This document shows positions 1 to 4,735 of a stretch of 10,760 nt of DNA, piece after piece. The DNA lies in assembly GCA_937902865.1 (NCBI GenBank), contig CALFNJ010000427.1, forward strand, positions 1-10,760. The letters run 5' to 3'. Below the pieces are notes generated by a model. That model was not told the DNA's origin. It made no database searches and saw only the letters and a list, made by a program, of their open reading frames with translations. This DNA is from an uncultured Opitutaceae bacterium. Lineage in GTDB: Bacteria; Verrucomicrobiota; Verrucomicrobiia; Opitutales; Opitutaceae. Within the stretch, counting starts at the first letter, position 1. Each line of letters begins with the position of its first letter. The position numbers were made by a program, and so were the translations under genes.

Positions 1-414
1 GCGCGCACCGCGTCGACCAAGCTCGTCAACGTCGCCACGCTCGGCTATGCGGGGACCGGCGATCAGTCTGTCAGCGGGGGGTTTGTCGTGGGGGGAACGG
101 CGTCCGAGCGGCTGCTCATCCGCGGCATTGGGCCCGGTCTGGTCGATTACAAGGTGGGAGGAATCCTGAAGGATCCAAAAATCACGGTCGCTCCGCTCGG
201 CGCGTCCTACAGCGTGGCGGACAATGCCGGCTGGGCGGGAGCGGCCGCGCTGAAGACGGCCTTCGCCAGTGTGGGGGCCTTCGCGCTCAACCCCACCAGC
301 GCGGATGCGGCGCTGGTGGTGCGCCTGCCGCCGGGCGGCTACACCGTGGTGGCTTCGAGCGTCAGCGGCGGAACGGGCAACGTGCTCATCGAGGTTTACG
401 ACCTGGATCCCTGA
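1..414 (+). CDS. C-terminal end of a probable secreted/surface protein (5' end outside window)
   Basis: The reading frame is open from base 1 to the TGA at 412-414, giving about 137 residues with no start in the window, so only the C-terminus is seen. It begins ARTASTKLVNVATLGYAG and continues with TGDQSVSGGFVVGG, RLLIRGIGPGL, LKDPKITV, DNAGW and ends VLIEVYDLDP. From family knowledge, this order (an LVN-S-G-G-TG-GF-V-G start, LIR-GPGL, a DP strand, an N-W motif and a terminal VEVYDLD) is a recurring C-terminal module of large Verrucomicrobiota surface or extracellular proteins. It is probably a beta-rich sorting or adhesion domain, though its function is not established. The Ala/Gly/Ser/Val-rich, beta-strand-like composition fits an exported protein. 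Its end overlaps the convergent methyltransferase gene by 29 bp. The catalytic or binding part of the protein lies outside the window, so no substrate can be suggested. Confidence 0.8.
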   Translation, partial: ARTASTKLVNVATLGYAGTGDQSVSGGFVVGGTASERLLIRGIGPGLVDYKVGGILKDPKITVAPLGASYSVADNAGWAGAAALKTAFASVGAFALNPTSADAALVVRLPPGGYTVVASSVSGGTGNVLIEVYDLDP

Positions 415-1219
415 CCGAGGAATCCGCATCGCGTCGGGCGGCCCAGAACCGGCATTCGTCGGAAAAATTCTGCACGGCCTGGGATTCCCGCGTGATCTCG
501 CGGCGCAGCGCATCGTACTCATGCGTCCAGCCGGTGGCGGCGAGGTCGGCGAGAATTTCCTCGCGATCGGGCAGGTGCATGAAGGTGCGTCCGTTTTCGT
601 CCTCGAAATAGCGGTCGCCGAACTCGACGAGCCGTGCGTCCTGTTCGCCGCGCTCCCAGCGGACGGCCTCGAGGCGCCACATCGCGCGCTCCATCGGCGA
701 GTGATTCCGGTCGTGCGTGGTGAAGAGCAACGGTGCTCCCGGCGCGCAGACATCGTGCAGCTGGCGCAGGGCCGCGCGCCGGTTTTCCCGCCCGGGGATC
801 TGCATCAGCCCGTTGAACATGAACAGCGCCCCGCCGAATCCCGCGGGTTTCATTCCGGGCAGCATGTCACGTATTACGTGACATTGGCTGAGCTGGGTTG
901 CGTCCGCTTGATGGAAGGCGATGTCCTTTTCGACCCCGCGTTCGCGGGCGAGCTGGCGGGCCTGCTCGAGCAGTTCCTCGGCGAAATCGAAGGCGGTGAT
1001 GCGGCGGAAACCCATGTCCCAAAGACCGAGCGTGACGCGACCGGCGCCGCAGCCGGCCTCGAGCAGCGCGACGGAGTGATCAGGAAAGAAACGTTCGATC
1101 AGCAGCCGCTCGGATTGCCACAGACCGAGGAAATGCGCGGCGCGCGCGTAGTGCACGACGGCGATCGGATCGTTGAAATCGGCCCGGACGGTCGAGCCGG
1201 TGATCGGTTTGGCGGGCAT
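386..1219 (-). CDS. Class I SAM-dependent methyltransferase, substrate unknown
   Basis: A 277-residue cytoplasmic protein with a Rossmann-type methyltransferase fold. Motif I is LLEAGCGAGRV (residues 52-62). The acidic end of strand 2 is in AFDFAEELLEQA (about 77-88), and QADATQL (105-110) fits motif II/III. ALFMFNGLMQIPGR (131-144) is the strand 4 region, and LLFTTHDRNH (164-173) follows the last core helices. This pattern supports SAM binding but not a particular acceptor; small molecules or proteins are as likely as RNA. The segment between motif III and strand 4 (about 111-128) looks long and is encoded across a perfect 21-bp palindrome. The start is the ATG at 1217-1219. Repeat A ends 7 bp upstream, and its GGTGAAA could act as a weak ribosome binding site. 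The gene lies downstream of, and on the same strand as, the RsmB-like gene, 165 bp away. Confidence 0.85.
   Translation of the reverse strand: MPAKPITGSTVRADFNDPIAVVHYARAAHFLGLWQSERLLIERFFPDHSVALLEAGCGAGRVTLGLWDMGFRRITAFDFAEELLEQARQLARERGVEKDIAFHQADATQLSQCHVIRDMLPGMKPAGFGGALFMFNGLMQIPGRENRRAALRQLHDVCAPGAPLLFTTHDRNHSPMERAMWRLEAVRWERGEQDARLVEFGDRYFEDENGRTFMHLPDREEILADLAATGWTHEYDALRREITRESQAVQNFSDECRFWAARRDADSSVRDPGRKPR
864..884. repeat. Perfect 21-bp palindrome inside the methyltransferase gene
   Basis: The core reads TGTCACGTA-T-TACGTGACA (865-883), and one more A/T pair extends it to 864-884 around the single central base at 874. It encodes residues 112-119 (QCHVIRDM) of the methyltransferase and uses an ATA isoleucine codon, which is unusual in this GC-rich gene. 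The symmetry is operator-like. Whether a protein binds it is unknown. Confidence 0.8.
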
Positions 1220-1226
1220 TTCGGAG

Positions 1227-1363
1227 TTTCACCACAGAGGCACAGAGACACGGAGAAAGCGACCGATGCGGGGATGGCCGCGAAGAGGCGCAAAAAACGC
1301 AAAAGATGGATCGGATGATGCCGATATTTTTTGCGTCCTTCTGCGCCTCTTTGCGGCCAATGC
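1227..1363. repeat. Repeat A: composite intergenic palindromic element, right end missing
   Basis: It begins with the family's outer arm, TTTCACCACAGAGGCACAG (1227 onward), continuing to CACGGAGAA. An inner inverted repeat follows: TGGCCGCGAAGAGGCGC (1275-1291) pairs with GCGCCTCTTTGCGGCCA (1343-1359) at 16 of 17 positions. A- and T-rich GCAAAAA/TTTTTTGCG segments extend it inward. The closing outer arm seen in repeat B is absent; similarity ends around CAATGC, about 22 bp before the stop codon of the RsmB-like gene. The element fills the gap between two minus-strand genes and could affect transcript ends, but it has no classical terminator form. Confidence 0.85.
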
Positions 1364-1384
1364 TCTCCGCTGGAAAATCTGAGG

Positions 1385-2479
1385 TCAGGCTTTACGCCGC
1401 CACGTGGCGATGAACATGCCGTTGGCGTTGAGCTCCTCGGGACGGAGCGTCACGGCGGGCTCTGCTGTTTCAAGTTCCGGATGGGCGGCGGTGAAGGCGT
1501 CGGCGACGCCGGTGGTCTCGCGACGGGTGAGCGTGCAGACCGAGTAAATGAGACGGCCACCAGGTTTGAGCGAGCCAGCGACATGATTGAGCAACGCGAG
1601 CTGGGTGGCGGCGAGTTCGGTCACGTCCTCGACGTCCGTGGTCCAGCGCGCCTGGGGATTCCGCTGCCAGGTGCCGACGCCGCTGCAGGGCGCGTCGACG
1701 AGGATGCCGTCGAACTTGGTCTTGGTGGGCAGGCGGGCCGAGCCATCCCACACCACGGTGCGATAGTTGAAGAGTTTGGCGCGGGCGGCGCGGCGCTTGA
1801 GCGTGTCGAGGCGGCCGGTGTGGCGGTCGCTCGCCCAGACGACGCCCTTGTTGTACATCTGGTCGGCGAGATGGAGGGTCTTGCCGCCCTCGCCGGCGCA
1901 GGCGTCCCACCAGGTTTCCCCGGGCTGTGGAGCACAGGCGACACCCACCAGTTGGGAGGAGAGGTCCTGGATCTCGAATTCGCCCAGTTTGAACTGTTCG
2001 GTCTTGAAGAGATCCTGCACCCCGGTGAACCGCAGCGCGTCGGGCGTGCGGTCGGTGCGCTCGCAGGCGAAAAGCGACTTGGCCAGCGCGCCCGCCATGC
2101 CCGGCCGCGCGCGGAGCCAGAGGGCCGGCTCGCGCTGAAGCTGCTGGAGCCAGCCTGGCGTGACGTCCATCTCCGCCGCCGTCCAACCCGGCACCGCGCG
2201 AGCGGCGAGGGCTTCCGTCTTGATCGATTTGGGATCCCGGTCGAAACGTTCCTGCAAGGCGAGGGCTTGCTCGACGCGCTTCTGCGGCGACGCCTTGGCG
2301 TCGAGCCACGAGAGCCAGCGGAAATAAACGAAGACCGCGCGGCTGACGGCGCGGCGGACTTGGGGGCCGAGGTAACGGTGCCGTTCGAAATAGAACCGCA
2401 GGGCGCTATCCGCCCGCTGCTCCGCGGAAATGGCGGAGAGGATCTGCGCGGCGTGGTTCAGGTTGGCGGAATCGGCCAT
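1385..2479 (-). CDS. RsmB/NOP2/Sun-family RNA (cytosine-5) methyltransferase
   Basis: A 364-residue protein predicted to make 5-methylcytosine in RNA, most likely 16S rRNA, using SAM. Motif I is WDACAGEGGKT (191-201), where the family usually has APGGKT. Motif IV is VDAPCSGVGTWQRNPQARW (261-279) with Cys265, and motif VI is YSVCTLTRRET (312-322) with Cys315. The two cysteines, in PCSG and TC/VCTL contexts, are the nucleophile and release residues of this family. The helical N-terminus (about 8-75) is in the place of the NusB-like domain of RsmB, but the protein is shorter than E. coli RsmB (about 430 residues), so orthology is not claimed. I chose the ATG at 2477-2479 (MADSANLN). A longer in-frame start at 2608 would add 43 residues encoded largely by repeat B. 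GGTGAT about 10 bp upstream is a weak ribosome binding site. Confidence 0.88.
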   Translation of the reverse strand: MADSANLNHAAQILSAISAEQRADSALRFYFERHRYLGPQVRRAVSRAVFVYFRWLSWLDAKASPQKRVEQALALQERFDRDPKSIKTEALAARAVPGWTAAEMDVTPGWLQQLQREPALWLRARPGMAGALAKSLFACERTDRTPDALRFTGVQDLFKTEQFKLGEFEIQDLSSQLVGVACAPQPGETWWDACAGEGGKTLHLADQMYNKGVVWASDRHTGRLDTLKRRAARAKLFNYRTVVWDGSARLPTKTKFDGILVDAPCSGVGTWQRNPQARWTTDVEDVTELAATQLALLNHVAGSLKPGGRLIYSVCTLTRRETTGVADAFTAAHPELETAEPAVTLRPEELNANGMFIATWRRKA

Positions 2480-2545
2480 GGGCCAATCATCACCGCGCAA
2501 GAGCGCGGCAGGCACAAGACCGATCCTGATGGATGACTTGGCTCC

Positions 2546-2733
2546 CGGAATTTCACCACAGAGGCACAGAGGCACGGAGAAGATCGAACCTTGCGGAGAT
2601 GGCCGCAAAGAGGCGCAGAAGACGCAAAAAGGACTGGATGATTCCGAGTATCATTTTTTGCGCCCTTCTGCGCCTTTTAGCGGCCAATGCCGGGCTTTCC
2701 TCCGTGTCTCTGTGTCTCTGTGGTGAAATTCCG
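2546..2733. repeat. Repeat B: complete two-tier inverted repeat
   Basis: This is the fullest copy of the family. The outer arms begin CGGAATTTCACCACAGAG (from 2546) and end CTCTGTGGTGAAATTCCG (to 2733). They pair over about 34 bp with two G/T-type mismatches. The inner arms are GGCCGCAAAGAGGCGCAGAA on the left (about 2600-2620) and TTCTGCGCC-TTTTAGCGGCC on the right (about 2665-2686). The central loop contains GGATGATTCCGA, nearly identical to the loop of repeat A (GGATGATGCCGA), so A and B share ancestry over their whole length rather than arising as separate hairpins. CTTGGC occurs just outside both ends (2537-2542 and 2739-2744). There is no coding capacity for a transposase. Confidence 0.88.
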
Positions 2734-2875
2734 ATTGTCTTGGCGAAGGCCTCCAGCAGAGTCGGCGCGCCTTCAGGAGGCATCCGGGTCCGCGGAAAGG
2801 GCTGAGCCCACCTGCCAGCAGTAGGGTTAGATTCAACCTTCACGCTGCCTGACCGCGGACCGCAGGCTCAAGCAT

Positions 2876-2880
2876 GGAGG
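2876..2880 (+). promoter_or_regulatory. Strong Shine-Dalgarno site of the ankyrin gene
   Basis: GGAGG lies four bases before the ATG at 2885 and fixes this start. It is the only near-perfect Shine-Dalgarno match before any gene start in the window. Confidence 0.75.
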
Positions 2881-2884
2881 TCCT

Positions 2885-4351
2885 ATGAGTAAACAGTTGC
2901 CCGAGCATCCTGATGAGGAGCAGCTCAAGAAGCAGGCGAAAGACCTGCTCCGCGAAATCCGCACCGGCCAGCCCGAGGCCGTGGCGCGCATTGGAAACGA
3001 AAAACCCGAAACCTTCGCCCTGCACGACGCCCAGCGGGTGATCGCGCGCGAATACGGCTTCCCCAGTTGGGCGAAGCTGAAGGTCCACGTCGAAACCCGC
3101 GCGCGCGAGGACGCGAAGGCGCAGTTTCACCGGGCGTTGGAGGCCGACGATGCCGCGGCAGTCCGCCGGCTGCTCCAGCGGTTTCCGGTGCCGGGAGCGG
3201 CCCTCAACCCGCTGATCTCGCAAGCGCGCAGTGCGGAGATGCTGGATGCACTCCTCGATGCCGGCGCCGATATCGACGCGAAGAGCGACTGGTGGGCGGG
3301 CGGTTTCGGCGTGCTGCATCAGGCGGCTCCGGAAGTCGCACGACATGCCCTGGCGCGAGGAGCGAAGGTCGACCTGCACGCCGCGGCTCGGCTCGGCCTC
3401 TTCGATCGGGTGCGGGAATTGATCGCAGCGGATCCCAGCCTGGTTCGCGCCCGCGGCGGAGATGGCCAGACCGCGCTGCATTTCGCCGCCACCGTCGAGA
3501 TCGCCGACTATCTTCTCGCCCATGGTGCGGACATCGACGCACGCGACGTGGACCATGAGTCGACGCCGGCGCAGTACATGGTCCGCGAACGCCAGGACGT
3601 TGCGCGCTTCCTGGTGCAACGCGGTTGTCGGACGGACTTGCTGATGCTCGCGGCGCTGGGCGATCTCGAACGCGTCCGCGGCCTGCTGGACCGGGATGCC
3701 CGTTCCCTTCACTTGCGCGTCAGCGACGAGTTTTTCCCGATGGTCGGCGGCAAGACCGGCGGGATCATCTACCAATGGACCTTGGGCTGGTACGTCTCAC
3801 CGCTCGATGTGGCGAAGCAGTTCAAGCATCCGGAGGTGCGCCGTCTGTTGTGGGAACGCAGCCCGGCGGACGTGCGCTTTCTGCAGGCTTGCTGGGAGGG
3901 TGATGTCCCCGCGGCCAAGGCGGCGGTGCAGTCCGGTGGAATCGTGCCGGCCAAACTGCCCAAGCCCGGGCGGCGTCACCTGGCCCATGCGGCGCGGAAC
4001 AACAACCTCATCGCCGTGAAAACGATGCTCGAGCTCGGCTTTCCGCTCGACGGCACGAGTCAGCACGGCGCCACGGCGCTGCACTGGGCGGTCTATCACG
4101 GCAATGCTGCGATGGTGAAACTCCTGCTGCAGCATCATCCTGCGCTGGAAGTGAAGGACGCCGATTTCAGCGGCACGCCCGCTGGTTGGGCGGTCCATGG
4201 TTCCCATAGCAGTTGGTGCCGGCAAAGCGGAGACTATGCCGCCGTGGTCGAATTGCTGATCGAGGCGGGCGCCGAGGTGCGGGCAGATCCGCGAGCGAGC
4301 GCGGAAGTGATGGCCATGCTGCAGAAGCACGGAAAAGGTGGAGCGCATTGA
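2885..4351 (+). CDS. Ankyrin-repeat protein with conserved N-terminal helical domain
   Basis: A 488-residue protein with no signal peptide or membrane segment, so probably cytoplasmic. The N-terminus (about 1-70) has LPEHPDEEQLKKQAKDLLRE and LHDAQRVIAREYGFPSWAKL. From family knowledge, this short domain precedes ankyrin repeats in many Verrucomicrobiota and Acidobacteriota proteins. Degenerate ankyrin repeats fill the rest. Examples are AEMLDALLDAGADIDA (117-132), DGQTALHFAATVEIADYLLAHGADIDARD (193-221), LMLAALGDLERVRGLLDRD (253-271), HGATALHWAVYHGNAAMVKLLLQHH (394-418) and YAAVVELLIEAGAEV (451-465). Such repeats bind other proteins; the partner is unknown and no enzymatic motif is visible. 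The start is set by GGAGG at 2876-2880. The last codons and TGA lie inside the left arm of an inverted repeat (4337-4353). Neighbours give no functional clue. Confidence 0.88.
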   Translation: MSKQLPEHPDEEQLKKQAKDLLREIRTGQPEAVARIGNEKPETFALHDAQRVIAREYGFPSWAKLKVHVETRAREDAKAQFHRALEADDAAAVRRLLQRFPVPGAALNPLISQARSAEMLDALLDAGADIDAKSDWWAGGFGVLHQAAPEVARHALARGAKVDLHAAARLGLFDRVRELIAADPSLVRARGGDGQTALHFAATVEIADYLLAHGADIDARDVDHESTPAQYMVRERQDVARFLVQRGCRTDLLMLAALGDLERVRGLLDRDARSLHLRVSDEFFPMVGGKTGGIIYQWTLGWYVSPLDVAKQFKHPEVRRLLWERSPADVRFLQACWEGDVPAAKAAVQSGGIVPAKLPKPGRRHLAHAARNNNLIAVKTMLELGFPLDGTSQHGATALHWAVYHGNAAMVKLLLQHHPALEVKDADFSGTPAGWAVHGSHSSWCRQSGDYAAVVELLIEAGAEVRADPRASAEVMAMLQKHGKGGAH

Positions 4352-4429
4352 CCCCAATGCGCTGAGAGACGTTGCCAGCGGTGAGCGCGGGCGGAGCGAA
4401 ACAACGCGTTGAGGTCAACGCGTTCCACC
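4337..4429. repeat. AACGCGTT-type nested inverted repeat overlapping the ankyrin stop codon
   Basis: The outer arms are GGTGGAGCGCATTGACC (4337-4353) and GGTCAACGCGTTCCACC (4413-4429), complementary at 15 of 17 positions; both mismatches are transitions. Each arm is also half of its own hairpin. AGCGCATTG-ACCC-CAATGCGCT (4342-4363) is perfect, and AACGCGTTGA-GG-TCAACGCGTT (4403-4424) is perfect with a two-base loop. The ankyrin TGA is at 4349-4351, inside the first hairpin. No T-run follows, so it is not a classical terminator. A related copy is at 8399-8429. Confidence 0.85.
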
Positions 4430-4466
4430 TGCGATCACCGGCTGGCGCTGACTGAATCCCGATCCA

Positions 4467-4540
4467 TTTCACACAGAGACACGGAGGACACAGAGTCCCG
4501 GACCTGTTTTCTCTGTGTCCTCCGTGTTCTCTGTGTGAAA
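4467..4540. repeat. Repeat C: ACACAGAG-type inverted repeat
   Basis: The left arm (4467-4495) starts TTTCACACAGAGACACGGAG and the right arm (4511-4540) ends TCTCTGTGTGAAA. The 29- and 30-base arms are fully complementary except for one extra base in the right arm, with a 15-base loop. Imperfect CGATCC/GGATCG segments just outside continue the symmetry. It belongs to the same family as repeats A, B and D but lacks the inner GCCGC module. Confidence 0.88.
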
Positions 4541-4589
4541 CCGGATCGATGCTTTGCGGGAATAGTGGTGCGTCGAATCGGATGAATGA

Positions 4590-4657
4590 ATGGGGACGCG
4601 ACCTCCTGGTCGCGTTGATCGATCATCGAACCGGCGACCGGGAGGTCGCCGCCCCAT
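4590..4657. repeat. CGACCTCC-type two-tier inverted repeat
   Basis: The left arm ATGGGGACGCGACCTCC and the right arm GGAGGTCGCCGCCCCAT are inverted copies. Each half also folds on itself: ACGCGACC-TCCT-GGTCGCGT on the left and GGCGACC-GGGA-GGTCGCC on the right. TGATCGATCA lies between the halves. There is no coding potential. Confidence 0.8.
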
Positions 4658-4677
4658 GGCTAGCCAACCTCCTCCGA

Positions 4678-4706
4678 TCTCTGCGCCTCCGCGCCTCTGC
4701 GCGAGA
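4678..4706. repeat. Single-arm repeat fragment (CGCAGAGG units)
   Basis: Read on the minus strand this is TCTCGCGCAGAGGCGCGGAG followed by GCGCAGAGA, built from CGCRGAGG units like the inner arms of repeats A and B. No complementary arm lies nearby, so it looks like a solitary or decayed half element just downstream of dnaE. Confidence 0.55.
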
Positions 4707-4714
4707 CTTCCGAC

Positions 4715-4735
4715 TTCCGAACTGATCGATCGGAA
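4715..4735 (-). terminator. Possible weak hairpin at the dnaE 3' end
   Basis: TTCCGA (4715-4720) and TCGGAA (4730-4735) form a six-pair stem with a nine-base loop directly after the dnaE stop codon. No T-run follows on the minus strand, so a role as intrinsic terminator is doubtful. Confidence 0.2.

Larger units (their letters stand above)
2480..2884. other. Divergent intergenic region with repeat B
   Basis: This 405-bp gap separates the start of the RsmB-like gene (-) from the start of the ankyrin gene (+), so promoters for both should be here. Repeat B fills 2546-2733. A small hairpin (CCGCGC-AAGA-GCGCGG, 2493-2508) lies just upstream of the RsmB-like start. In 2734-2884 there are short GC-rich complementary segments and the ankyrin ribosome binding site. 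I see no convincing -35/-10 pair on either strand. Short open frames here translate repeat sequence and are not considered genes. Confidence 0.6.

Noticed and set aside
269..1318. A 349-codon plus-strand frame opposite the methyltransferase
   Set aside because: It is antisense to a gene with clear SAM-binding motifs, and its end is translated repeat A. No motif supports it.
2493..2508. Hairpin CCGCGC-AAGA-GCGCGG just upstream of the RsmB-like start
   Set aside because: It is a short GC stem with no T-run. It could tune translation but is not distinguishable from background in GC-rich DNA.
1331..2536. A 401-codon plus-strand frame opposite the RsmB-like gene
   Set aside because: The opposite strand carries both conserved cysteine motifs of the m5C methyltransferase family. 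This frame is a shadow of it.
2745..2781. Overlapping alternative hairpins (GAAGGC/GCCTTC and GCCTCC/GGAGGC) in the ankyrin leader, reminiscent of an attenuator
   Set aside because: The stems are only six pairs long and expected by chance in GC-rich DNA. There is no terminator stem with a T-run and no leader peptide.
2553..2843. Short open frames across repeat B
   Set aside because: The products (HHRGTEARR-, LCLCGEI-like) simply translate the inverted repeat arms and have no start signals.
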